Source: Chloroflexota bacterium
Lineage (GTDB): Bacteria > Chloroflexota > Anaerolineae > J102
NCBI GenBank assembly: GCA_029782215.1
Contig: JAKOVD010000147.1
Location: 62,001 to 126,000 of the forward strand
Direction: 5' to 3'
DNA: 64,000 nucleotides
The position numbers and the translations under genes were made by a program. Positions 28,852-36,936 of the stretch are shown in pieces. Positions within the stretch are counted from its first letter, which is position 1, and the number at the start of each line of letters is the position of its first letter. The notes under the pieces were generated by a model. It had not been told where the DNA came from, did no database searches, and worked only from the letters and a program-made list of their open reading frames with translations.

Positions 28852-28885
28852 GCACAAAAAGACCCCTCCGTTGGGCGGAGGGGTC
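28852..28885 (-). terminator. Terminator of the Rieske-cytochrome b-cytochrome c operon
   Basis: GACCCCTCCG (28861-28870) pairs exactly with 28876-28885 around a TTGGG loop. On the minus strand the stem is followed by TTTTTGTG, so it ends the operon whose last gene stops at 28916. Confidence 0.85.
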
Positions 28886-28915
28886 CTTTGTGGGTGAGGG
28901 GTTGTTGAGCGGCGC

Positions 28916-30061
28916 TTACTTCAGCGACTTGATGTAGTCGATGAGCGCCGTGATCTCTTCGGGCTTGAGCGACTGGCCGTAGGCGCCGGGCATCACGTTG
29001 GGGAAGCCCTTGACCACCTTGGCAGCCGGGTTGACAATGGACTCGTGCAGATAGGCATCGTCCACCGTCGCCTTGCCGCCGCCTTCCAGCTCGACCTCGG
29101 TGCCATAGATCCCCTTCCAGGAAGGACCGACCAGGGTGCTGCCGTCCACGGAATGGCAGGCAGCGCAGCCGGCGTTTTGGGCGATCTTCTTGCCGTCCGG
29201 CGCACCACCACCGGCAGCGGGTGTAGCGCCTGCCGCAGCCTGGGTCGTGCCCGCTGCAGCCGGGTTCTCAAGGTAGTCGATGATCGACTCGACCTCGGTG
29301 TCGCTCAGGCTGAAGCCGAGCGACTGCGGCATCAGGTTGGCATGGCCGGCCGCCAGCGTCTTGCTGGGGTTCAGGATCGAATCCTTCACGTAGGCCCGTC
29401 CCTTGTCCTTCACCACGGTGTCCAGAGCGGGACCGGTCTTGCCCGTGGTGCCGTTGAAGGTATGGCAACTGCCGCAGCCCGCCGGGCCCTCGAACATGTA
29501 TTTGCCCAGGGCAGCGCTGCGCACATCACGCGGCGGCGGTGTGCCCATCGGCTGCGCCGCCACCTCCTGTACCGGCTCCACGCCGCCGACCGCAACCCGA
29601 TCGGGGGCGCCGCCCCACTTCTTGCCGGGGTCGTTGCCCCAGTTCATGATGTAGGTGGCCAGGGCATGGATCTGGTCGGGCCGGAAGGGGCCACCGGCCA
29701 CCTGGCCCCAGGCAGGCATCACGGTGCCCACGCGGCCATAGGTCACCGTACCCTCGATATAGCTGCGCAGGTCGCCGGCGTAGTTCTTCTGGATGAGGCG
29801 AGGCGGCCGCGTCTGGCCGGGCTCGGGCACCAGCAGATCGGCCGCGTTCAAGGCCGGTCCCACGAGACCTTCGCCGTTCTGGCCGTGACACTGCACACAC
29901 GCCTGGTGGAAGAGATCCGCGCCCATCTCGATCTCACGCCCCTGGAAGTTGGCGGCGTAGGTCTCCATGCGCGTGGTCTCGTTGGCGGCTGCCAGGAGGA
30001 CGACGGCAAACATGGCGACGAAGGCCAGGGTTGCGATAATCAGCCGGGAGATACCGTACAT
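28916..30061 (-). CDS. Triheme membrane-anchored cytochrome c
   Basis: This 381-residue protein has an N-terminal signal anchor (about 5-26) and three class I-like cytochrome c domains, with heme motifs CVQCH, CGSCH and CAACH. Downstream Met residues (VMPAWG, LMPQSLG, VMPGAYG) can serve as axial ligands. It is the last gene of a Rieske-cytochrome b-cytochrome c operon and probably replaces cytochrome c1/f as electron acceptor from the Rieske protein. GGAGG lies 11 nt before the ATG. It is 16 bp after the cytochrome b gene. Confidence 0.93.
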   Translation of the reverse strand: MYGISRLIIATLAFVAMFAVVLLAAANETTRMETYAANFQGREIEMGADLFHQACVQCHGQNGEGLVGPALNAADLLVPEPGQTRPPRLIQKNYAGDLRSYIEGTVTYGRVGTVMPAWGQVAGGPFRPDQIHALATYIMNWGNDPGKKWGGAPDRVAVGGVEPVQEVAAQPMGTPPPRDVRSAALGKYMFEGPAGCGSCHTFNGTTGKTGPALDTVVKDKGRAYVKDSILNPSKTLAAGHANLMPQSLGFSLSDTEVESIIDYLENPAAAGTTQAAAGATPAAGGGAPDGKKIAQNAGCAACHSVDGSTLVGPSWKGIYGTEVELEGGGKATVDDAYLHESIVNPAAKVVKGFPNVMPGAYGQSLKPEEITALIDYIKSLK

Positions 30062-30077
30062 AGTTCGCTAACCTCCC

Positions 30078-31691
30078 TCAGGCCCCGAAGGCTTCCCAGT
30101 AAAGGGAATTCTCGTGCAGATAGAAGGACTTGAGGAACTGGGCCGGCTTCCCGTCAGGTCCCGTGTAGTCGATCTGGAATTGGATGTGCTTCAGGCCGGG
30201 CGCCGCTGCCTCGATCGTGAGGATGCCATCGCCGTCGGGTAGACCGTGGCTGGCCTGGATCTTATCCTTGAACTCAAAGATAGCCTTCTCCAGCTCTGAG
30301 TAGGGCACGCTGCCTTGGAACGTCTTGGTGTTATAGACGCCCACCTCCAGCTCCTGCCAGGGAATCGCCCGCATAGGCCCCACTCCCTCCTCCGGCATCA
30401 TCTCCTGGACCACCTCCTCCGCCGGCGGCGACTGCACGGCGTAGAGAGGCAGGCCCATGAAGGAGAGCACGAAAATGAGGGCGCCCATGATGAAGCCGCC
30501 GAAAAGCGCCTTGTGGCGATCCTTGCTGCGCCGGCTGGGATTGCGATCCAGGTAGGGGAAGATGGTGATCAAGATCACCAGAATGGTCGGGATGACGAGG
30601 CCCCAGAAGACCTTGTCGCCGATCTTGAGCAGCCCCTGCAGCCAATAGAAGTACCACGGGGCCGTGGTGTGCAGCGGCGTCTTCAGCGGGTTAGCCGGAT
30701 GCTCCAGTTTGGCGCTGTAGAAGAACGCCGACATAGCGATCAGGATGAAGGTCACGATCGCCACCAACACGATCTCGTCGATGGCAATGTCCATCAGGTA
30801 GTAGCGGCGGCGCTCCGCCGGCACACGGTTGGCGGTGTCCTGGCCCACTTCTTCTTCCTTGGCCGGCAGCGAGATGCCGAAGTGCACGACCTTGTAGTAG
30901 TGGAAGAAGAAGAAGAAGATCACCGTCAACGGCAGGAAAAAGACGTGCAGGAGGTAGAAGCGGAGCAGACCACTTGCGCCGATGTCGGGGGCGCCGCGCA
31001 GCAGCAGGTTGACGGTGGGACCAATCCAGTTCGCATTGCCGAACAGCGCCTCGCCCACGGGCTGGAGGAAGAACGGTGTCGGCGACGCCTCGGCCATGCT
31101 GGTGCCGATCGTCACCGCCCAGAAGGCCAACTGGTCCCAGGGCAGCAGGTAACCCGAGAAGCTCAGGAACAGTGTGGCGCCCAACAGGACCACGCCGGTG
31201 AGCCAGGTAAACTGTCGCGGCTTCTTGTAGGACCCGGTGAGAAACGTCCGGAACATGTGTAGGACAACGACGATGACCATCGCCTCTGCCGCCAGGCGGT
31301 GCACATCGCGCATCAACTGCCCCAGGGGCACGTTCGACAGCAGCCGCACCATGTCGGAGTAGGCGCGTTCAGGCGTCGGCGCATACCAGATCATCAGAAT
31401 GAGGCCGGTGATGACCTCAACAAAGAAGAGGTACGTGCTGAGCAGACCCAAGCGGAACGTGTGCCCGATCCTGGTGACTGCCTCATGATAGTAGGTTGGC
31501 TTGATGTGCAGCCAGAAGGACTCCGAGTGCGGCTTGAGCCGGGGATTGGGCCGATCAGGCGGGTCGCCGCGCAGCATCTTGCGGAAGTCACGCCAGGGGA
31601 TGCCGGCGGTGACGCGGCTGAAGATGTCGTCGGCAAAGCCGCCCACGGCGCCCCGCACGCCGCGTTTTCGTACTTCAGGGGTTGCGCTCAT
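30078..31691 (-). CDS. Cytochrome b (b6 plus subunit IV fused) of a quinol-oxidising complex
   Basis: This 537-residue protein fuses the b6-like core and the subunit IV-like part, about eight helices, with a 55-residue N-terminal and a 120-residue C-terminal soluble extension. Heme-ligand His pairs are 14 apart in helix B (DVH...VLH) and 15 apart in helix D (LLH...FHY), the b6-type spacing. The usual Qo motif PEWY reads APWY here, so its Glu is missing. It oxidises quinol with the Rieske protein whose gene ends 3 bp upstream. GGAGG sits 8 nt before the ATG. Confidence 0.93.
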   Translation of the reverse strand: MSATPEVRKRGVRGAVGGFADDIFSRVTAGIPWRDFRKMLRGDPPDRPNPRLKPHSESFWLHIKPTYYHEAVTRIGHTFRLGLLSTYLFFVEVITGLILMIWYAPTPERAYSDMVRLLSNVPLGQLMRDVHRLAAEAMVIVVVLHMFRTFLTGSYKKPRQFTWLTGVVLLGATLFLSFSGYLLPWDQLAFWAVTIGTSMAEASPTPFFLQPVGEALFGNANWIGPTVNLLLRGAPDIGASGLLRFYLLHVFFLPLTVIFFFFFHYYKVVHFGISLPAKEEEVGQDTANRVPAERRRYYLMDIAIDEIVLVAIVTFILIAMSAFFYSAKLEHPANPLKTPLHTTAPWYFYWLQGLLKIGDKVFWGLVIPTILVILITIFPYLDRNPSRRSKDRHKALFGGFIMGALIFVLSFMGLPLYAVQSPPAEEVVQEMMPEEGVGPMRAIPWQELEVGVYNTKTFQGSVPYSELEKAIFEFKDKIQASHGLPDGDGILTIEAAAPGLKHIQFQIDYTGPDGKPAQFLKSFYLHENSLYWEAFGA

Positions 31692-31694
31692 GAC

Positions 31695-32534
31695 TCAGAC
31701 CTCCACCGCAATGGCGGGATTGGCCGGTTCGCCTTGGATCTTGCGTCCGGTGTCGACCTTGTAGGTATAGCCGTCCTGTGCTGTGATGTAGCGGTGATCG
31801 GCGGTCGTCTTGTCCACTTCGTTGCCGCTCTGGTCAAGGGCCGTGACCACAAATTGGTCCAGGTTCCGTGTGGCCGGGCCGTGGATGCACTGGCCCGACT
31901 GGTTGAACTTGGAGCCGTGGCACGGGCACTCGAAACGATGCGTCTGGTCTTTCCATTCATAGAGGCAGCCCAGGTGAGTGCACACCTTGTAGAGCGCCGC
32001 CATCCCACCGCCTTGCTCCGCGTTCGACCACCAAAACTTGCCGGCCAGGTTCTCCGCCGGCTTGGCGCCTTTCTCCGGGATGGTCGTCATCGTGAACGTG
32101 CCGCCAAACTCGCCCGCCTTGAAGCGCGGGTAAGCCAGCCACAAGGTTCCCAGACCTCCCTGCACGGCAATAAGCGCCAGCGCTCCGCCCCAGGCGTAGA
32201 TCAGAAACTCGCGGCGGTTGACGGCCAAACCCTGCGCCTTGGTCGGCGCTGCCTGAGGCAGTGTCTCAATGGTCGAGCGTGGAGAGATGTCCACCGCCCG
32301 ATTCAGCAGCGCCGCTTCCCGCTCTTTGCGGCTCTTCGACACCGTCTGGCCCTCCTTGAGAGCCTGGAAACGCTGCGCCGCCGCATTCAAGGCTTCCTCG
32401 TCACCTGCCGATTCCTCTGCCGCATGACTCGTCTGTTCAGCGGCCTTTGCGCGTTCGGCGGCCCGGGCTTTGGCCGCAGCGATGCGCTCCTCTTTGGTCA
32501 TGTCTGCAGTCGGCTTCTCGGTAGTGTCAGCCAT
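31695..32534 (-). CDS. Rieske 2Fe-2S protein
   Basis: This 279-residue Rieske subunit has a charged Ala/Lys/Glu-rich cytoplasmic N-terminal extension (about 1-110, probably helical). A short RREF-type sequence precedes one transmembrane helix (about 122-142). The Rieske domain has cluster motifs CTHLGC and CPCHGS. It transfers electrons from quinol, oxidised at cytochrome b, to the triheme cytochrome. It is first gene of the operon, downstream of a strong promoter at 32625-32654. Confidence 0.93.
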   Translation of the reverse strand: MADTTEKPTADMTKEERIAAAKARAAERAKAAEQTSHAAEESAGDEEALNAAAQRFQALKEGQTVSKSRKEREAALLNRAVDISPRSTIETLPQAAPTKAQGLAVNRREFLIYAWGGALALIAVQGGLGTLWLAYPRFKAGEFGGTFTMTTIPEKGAKPAENLAGKFWWSNAEQGGGMAALYKVCTHLGCLYEWKDQTHRFECPCHGSKFNQSGQCIHGPATRNLDQFVVTALDQSGNEVDKTTADHRYITAQDGYTYKVDTGRKIQGEPANPAIAVEV

Positions 32535-32590
32535 AGATGACCTGAACCCTGATTCAAGTAGGATGGTAAGAAAATGGATAGATGAACGCC

Positions 32591-32624
32591 GGCCTCTCCG
32601 CCGCAACCGCCTGCGGAGAGGCGG
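32591..32624 (-). other. Hairpin in the Rieske-operon 5' leader
   Basis: CCTCTCCGC and GCGGAGAGG arms lie just downstream of the -10 box on the minus strand and would fold at the 5' end of the mRNA, where they may stabilise the transcript. No terminator T-run is present. Confidence 0.45.
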
Positions 32625-32654
32625 ATTATAGCATGGCGAGAAAATGGCCGTCAA
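32625..32654 (-). promoter_or_regulatory. Promoter of the Rieske-cytochrome b operon
   Basis: On the minus strand, TTGACG (32654-32649), an 18-bp spacer and a perfect TATAAT (32630-32625) lie about 90 bp upstream of the Rieske start. Confidence 0.7.
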
Positions 32655-32700
32655 AAGTGATAGAAGTAACGAGTTTCCCCAGCCCTCGCCTCATGCCGCA

Positions 32701-32741
32701 CAAAAAACAAGACGGCGAGCCGGGTAACCCGGCTCGCCGTC
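32701..32741 (-). terminator. Terminator of the multiheme cytochrome operon
   Basis: A perfect 14-bp stem, GACGGCGAGCCGGG (32711-32724) with 32728-32741, and a 3-nt loop is followed on the minus strand by TTGTTTTTTG. It closes the five-gene operon and insulates it from the Rieske promoter just beyond. Confidence 0.9.
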
Positions 32742-32768
32742 CGCACTTCAGTCTGTCCTGCCACGTGT

Positions 32769-34361
32769 TCAGGGCGTGGGCGCTGCCGATGCCTGCACCG
32801 AAGGTGCCACCTTGTGGCAATCAGTACATGCCTCGACCGGAAAGTCCTTGTGCCACTCCGGATAGGGCTTGAGGCCGCCCGGTCCGTGACAATTGCGGCA
32901 CTGCCCGACGCGATCCGCCGAGAGCGGATGCGGGATGTAGGGAATGACGCTGCCTTCTGGCTTCTCCGGGGCCGGCGTCGGCTCCGTAGCCGGCGTCTGC
33001 GGCAAGACCGCCCTGAGGCCAGGCGCATCCAGGCCAGCGTATTTCCACTTAACGCCATGGCAGGCGCCATTCGAGCAGAAGGAGGTGTTGTCGCTGCCAC
33101 CGGCATTGAAGGTGCTGTGACATCCGGCGCATGACTCGTCGAACTCGGTGCGATGTCGCGCCAGCCAGTTGCTGTCCTTGTGCGATTCCGGCTCGTTCGA
33201 TGGCTCCACTGCAATGGTGGGGGTCGGCAGCCCGGGCCCACCCTGGCGGGGAATGCTGTGACAGATATTGCATTCCATGCGAATCGTCTGGCCGTCTTTG
33301 GAGACGTGTTTGCCATCATGGCAGCGGAAGCAGCCAGGGAAGTCCTTGTGACCGATATTGTTGGGATGCACACTCCAGCCCACGCCCATGTCAGGGAAGT
33401 ACATATCGTCAAAGATCTTCTGGAGCTCCGTCACCGCCTGCTTCACAGACGCTTGCTTCGTCGCATAGACGTCGGGGTAGTTCTCCTTGTACCAGTCCTC
33501 CACGCGGGCGATGCTGGTCAAGGCTTCCTCGCGGCTACCGGTATGCCCGCTGATGGCTTCGGCGCCCATGGTCTTGATGAAGGGCAGGGAGTCATCGATG
33601 AGCCGGCGCGACATGGCGTCGTCAATGGCCGCTTCCGGCGATGAGAAGGTGTGCGACACCCGGTTGTGGCAGTCGATACAGTCCATACGCCTGACCTCAT
33701 CGCTGCGCGCCGCCACCTGTTCGGGGGTGATGTTGCTCTCGAGGTCGTAGTACTCGGTGACTGTGCCGTCGTCGTTCACAACCTTGACGTAGGGAATATC
33801 CTGCCGCAGGGGGTCATTCGCCAGGTAGTCGACTTCGCTGACAATGTGCCAGTGAATGCCCTTGCCCAGGCCCTCACGCTTGGCGCCGCCGCCTGTCTTC
33901 AGATTGAGGTATGTGTAGCGGGGCGTATTATCCTGATCGTCGACAAACGTGGTGATCTTGCGAAAGCTGTCTGAAGCCGATTTCTCAGGACTGTGACACT
34001 TCTCGCAGGTGTCGCGGGCGGGACGCAGGCTCTTAATGTAGATGGGGATTTCGTAATCCTGGGTAAGGGCGTAGTAGACGTGCCTGATTTCCTTCGCCTT
34101 GCGCGGAATGGCCTGGAGAACGGATTCCTGCCCCAGGTGGCAGTCCACGCAGGCCACGCGTGCGTGAGGTGACCGCTCGTAGGCTGCGAACTCCGGCGGC
34201 ATCGTATGGCACGTGGTGCCGCAGAACTGGGTGCTGTTCGTGTATTCCCACACGGTCACACCCACCACAAACACCACGATGCCGATCACGGCGAGGCTGA
34301 ACACCAGGCCAAGCGCAAGCTTCCAGTGCTGCTTCGTCCAATTGACGGCTCTTCGAATCAT
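32769..34361 (-). CDS. Ten-heme NapC/NirT-like membrane-anchored cytochrome c
   Basis: This 530-residue protein begins with one transmembrane helix (about 15-38) followed by a NapC/NirT-like start, where the first heme motif is CGTTCH (CX3CH) with TMPPE after it. Eight CXXCH motifs follow (CVDCH, CEKCH, CIDCH, CFRCH, CNICH, CAGCH, CRNCH, CTDCH), plus a CX4CH (CSNGACH), ten in all. NapC/NirT proteins take electrons from quinol and pass them to periplasmic partners. It is the last gene of the operon. AAGGAG lies 9 nt before the ATG. Confidence 0.92.
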   Translation of the reverse strand: MIRRAVNWTKQHWKLALGLVFSLAVIGIVVFVVGVTVWEYTNSTQFCGTTCHTMPPEFAAYERSPHARVACVDCHLGQESVLQAIPRKAKEIRHVYYALTQDYEIPIYIKSLRPARDTCEKCHSPEKSASDSFRKITTFVDDQDNTPRYTYLNLKTGGGAKREGLGKGIHWHIVSEVDYLANDPLRQDIPYVKVVNDDGTVTEYYDLESNITPEQVAARSDEVRRMDCIDCHNRVSHTFSSPEAAIDDAMSRRLIDDSLPFIKTMGAEAISGHTGSREEALTSIARVEDWYKENYPDVYATKQASVKQAVTELQKIFDDMYFPDMGVGWSVHPNNIGHKDFPGCFRCHDGKHVSKDGQTIRMECNICHSIPRQGGPGLPTPTIAVEPSNEPESHKDSNWLARHRTEFDESCAGCHSTFNAGGSDNTSFCSNGACHGVKWKYAGLDAPGLRAVLPQTPATEPTPAPEKPEGSVIPYIPHPLSADRVGQCRNCHGPGGLKPYPEWHKDFPVEACTDCHKVAPSVQASAAPTP

Positions 34362-34377
34362 AGCGATTTTTCTCCTT

Positions 34378-35805
34378 TCAGTTCTCTGGTGCTCCGGCCT
34401 GGATCCAGGCGCGCACTAGAGCTTGTTCTTGCTCTGTCAGACGGGTGGGATGATCTGCCAGGGGCGTGGATGACTGGAACTGAAGCAAACGGCTCCCGGC
34501 GGCATCCTTGGGAAGGATCACCGGACCTTTGGCGCTGCCTTTGATCAGCGACGCATAGGAGGTCAGGTCGAGCGTGGCCGTTGCGTTGTGGCACGCCACA
34601 CAGCGCTGCTGAAAAATGGGCAGGATGTCGGCGGCGAAGCTCGGCACCCCGGCCGGTTGTCCGGCAGCTGCGTTGGGCGGCGTCGTGGTGATGACAGGAT
34701 GGCAGCCCAGACAACTGTCATTGCCCAGTCTGAGATCAGCGTGGACGACGGTGAAGGGCTTGATGGATCCCAGCCCATGACAGGACAGGCAGTTCTCGCG
34801 GCCGGGAATCTCGTGGGGCACGGCCATCGCCTTGCCCCGGCTCAGGGCTTCCTTCGGGCGCTCAGGGGTCGGCGTCGCCGGCGTATACACCTGGCCGCGG
34901 TCGGGAGCCGGCGGCACGGTGGCGATGGCCGTCTTCTCATAGGTCAGTAGGAAGACGGCAACCAGAATGGTTGCGAAAAAAAGCATCACGGCGATGGGAA
35001 TGAAAACGCGGCGGCGGCGGCGTATGGTTTCGCGGGGAGGGAGAGGACGCTGCAGCCCGCTGTCGATGCGTTCCAGCTCAAGCGCATGTTCGTGCTCCAT
35101 CTGCTCTCGGGTCAGGGTCCCCGTGAACATGCTCTTGTTGAACGTGCGGATGTGGACGCCCCACACGTGCCAGACCACGATGGCCAGGAAGGCCAGGAGC
35201 GCCTCCCCACCATGCGCCGCCTTGGCCGCAGGAATGAGGCTCCCCGACAGGAACCTCGTGGTCAAGATCGGATTCCAAAGCATGAAGCCCGTGGCGATCA
35301 TGACCAGGGTGCCCCAGATGACCGCCCAATACTCCAGCTTCTCTTCAAAATTGTAACGGTCGTACCTGGGATGCTGCCGGCCCAAGCCCATATTGTGGCG
35401 GACCGTCACCAGGAAGTCGACGAAATCCTTGGGAAGCGGAATCATGGAGGGTGAGCGCCGCAGCACAAACAGCTTGTAGGCCACGGCGAAGACATGGTAG
35501 ACGCTTTCCAGGATCAGGACGGTGGCGGCAATGCGATGGATGACACGCACATTCTCAATGCCGCCAAACAGGCTGATGATGAACTCCGCCCAGCCTGCCG
35601 GCAGGAACTTCTGGGGGACGCCGGTGATGACGAGCACCGAAAACGACGTCAGCAGCAGAAAGTGCTCCGCGCGATCGCTGAGCGAGAAGCGCACGTACTT
35701 GCTGCGCTTCACCGGAGCAGCCTGGGCCGCTGGAGTTACAGCGGGCGGCGCTTCCGGTGCGACCGGGTTGGGGCGGGCGGGTTCGCCGCGGCGGGCATCA
35801 CTCAT
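34378..35805 (-). CDS. Cytochrome b561-type membrane protein fused to a triheme c domain
   Basis: This 475-residue protein has a four-helix di-heme b domain like formate dehydrogenase gamma or thiosulfate reductase cytochrome b (about 30-250; DRAEHFLLLTSFSVLVITG, VRVIHRIAATVLI, VWHVWGVHIR). A basic stretch and a fifth helix (about 275-297) follow. The C-terminal domain has three CXXCH (CLSCH, CLGCH, CVACH). The last part resembles a cytochrome c domain with LTEQEQALVRAWI.AGA. It could link the quinone pool directly to c hemes in one polypeptide. It overlaps the preceding gene by 8 bp. Confidence 0.9.
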   Translation of the reverse strand: MSDARRGEPARPNPVAPEAPPAVTPAAQAAPVKRSKYVRFSLSDRAEHFLLLTSFSVLVITGVPQKFLPAGWAEFIISLFGGIENVRVIHRIAATVLILESVYHVFAVAYKLFVLRRSPSMIPLPKDFVDFLVTVRHNMGLGRQHPRYDRYNFEEKLEYWAVIWGTLVMIATGFMLWNPILTTRFLSGSLIPAAKAAHGGEALLAFLAIVVWHVWGVHIRTFNKSMFTGTLTREQMEHEHALELERIDSGLQRPLPPRETIRRRRRVFIPIAVMLFFATILVAVFLLTYEKTAIATVPPAPDRGQVYTPATPTPERPKEALSRGKAMAVPHEIPGRENCLSCHGLGSIKPFTVVHADLRLGNDSCLGCHPVITTTPPNAAAGQPAGVPSFAADILPIFQQRCVACHNATATLDLTSYASLIKGSAKGPVILPKDAAGSRLLQFQSSTPLADHPTRLTEQEQALVRAWIQAGAPEN

Positions 35806-36910
35806 GCGCCGCCTCCTTGCTGAAACGGCCCCGCACACGCAACCAGATACGGTGCAAAGCATCAAGCGAGACAAAGGCAATCATGAAGCCGATGACACCC
35901 GGAATGAGAAGGGTATAGAACAAATTGACGTAGTAAACCAGCGGCTCGTGCTTGGTGTCAGGTATGTAGTGACTGGTCCAGGAAGCCGGGAAGTTAGTGT
36001 CGGCGTCAGGATGGCACTTACGGCATGTGACCAGCAGGTTCTCCTTGACCACGCTGGCCTCGGGGTCGTTAACCGCCTTGATGTTGTGCACACCGTGGCA
36101 GTCAAAGCACACCGCCTTGTTGGTGGCCTGGTCGGGAGACTGCCGCTCGAAAATGGTCACCGTGGTGCCGTGGAAGTCGGCCACATAAGTGTTGAACACA
36201 TCGGTCGAGATGCCGTACTTGCTCATGATGGCGGCATCACGATGGCATTTCCCGCAGACCTCGGGAGACTTCAGGCGGAACTGTGCCGTCGTCGGGTCGG
36301 AGATGGAATGCACGCCGTGACAGTCGATGCAGGTCGGCACGTCGGGATTGCCGTCCTCCATGAGAGCAGCGCCATGCACGCTGTCCTTGTACTCCTCGAA
36401 GATGGCGGAATGGCACTTGCTACACGTCAGCGAGATCTTCTCGCGGGGCACATTGGGCGCGGTGATGTCATGCGAGCCGTGGCAGTCTGTGCAGATGGCG
36501 GCGTTACGGTTGCCGCCAGCCAGGGCCTTGGTATGCATGGAGTCCAGCGTCGCCTGGTACTGCTCGTCATGGCATTGGCGACAGGTCTCGTACATCTGAA
36601 GCTGAAAGTCGCGTTGGGTCTGGGCCGTGAAGGCCGGGTGCGGGTAGCCCGTGATGTTGGTGTGGCATCCCGTGCAGGGAATGCCCTTCTGGCCGTGCAC
36701 CGAGTTGTGCGAGGTTTCGGCATCCACGTAGAGGGACAGCGTCTCACCACTGGGCAGCGTGTACTCACGCCCCTTGATGCCGTGGCAGGCAAGGCACTGG
36801 GCGTCGGCGTCGGTCGTCTGACCACCACCGCCCTGGGCCTGGGCGCCTGCCATGACGGCAAAGAGGACGAGAATGGCCAGCAAGAGGGAGAAGGCGAGTT
36901 TCCGGGGCAT
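35798..36910 (-). CDS. Nine-heme cytochrome c with C-terminal membrane anchor
   Basis: This 370-residue exported cytochrome has a signal peptide (about 1-25, cleaved near AGAQAQ). It has nine CXXCH motifs (CLACH, CTGCH, CRQCH, CTDCH, CSKCH, CIDCH, CGKCH, CFDCH, CRKCH) and one C-terminal transmembrane helix (about 325-347) with a basic tail. The layout suits a periplasmic-face electron carrier held near the b561 partner, whose gene it overlaps by 8 bp. The CTDCHGSHDI and CIDCHGVHSI repeats recall cytochrome c3 family/NrfB-like packing. Confidence 0.92.
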   Translation of the reverse strand: MPRKLAFSLLLAILVLFAVMAGAQAQGGGGQTTDADAQCLACHGIKGREYTLPSGETLSLYVDAETSHNSVHGQKGIPCTGCHTNITGYPHPAFTAQTQRDFQLQMYETCRQCHDEQYQATLDSMHTKALAGGNRNAAICTDCHGSHDITAPNVPREKISLTCSKCHSAIFEEYKDSVHGAALMEDGNPDVPTCIDCHGVHSISDPTTAQFRLKSPEVCGKCHRDAAIMSKYGISTDVFNTYVADFHGTTVTIFERQSPDQATNKAVCFDCHGVHNIKAVNDPEASVVKENLLVTCRKCHPDADTNFPASWTSHYIPDTKHEPLVYYVNLFYTLLIPGVIGFMIAFVSLDALHRIWLRVRGRFSKEAAHE

Positions 36911-36936
36911 GACTCGTTAGGGTCTGGACAGAGGGG

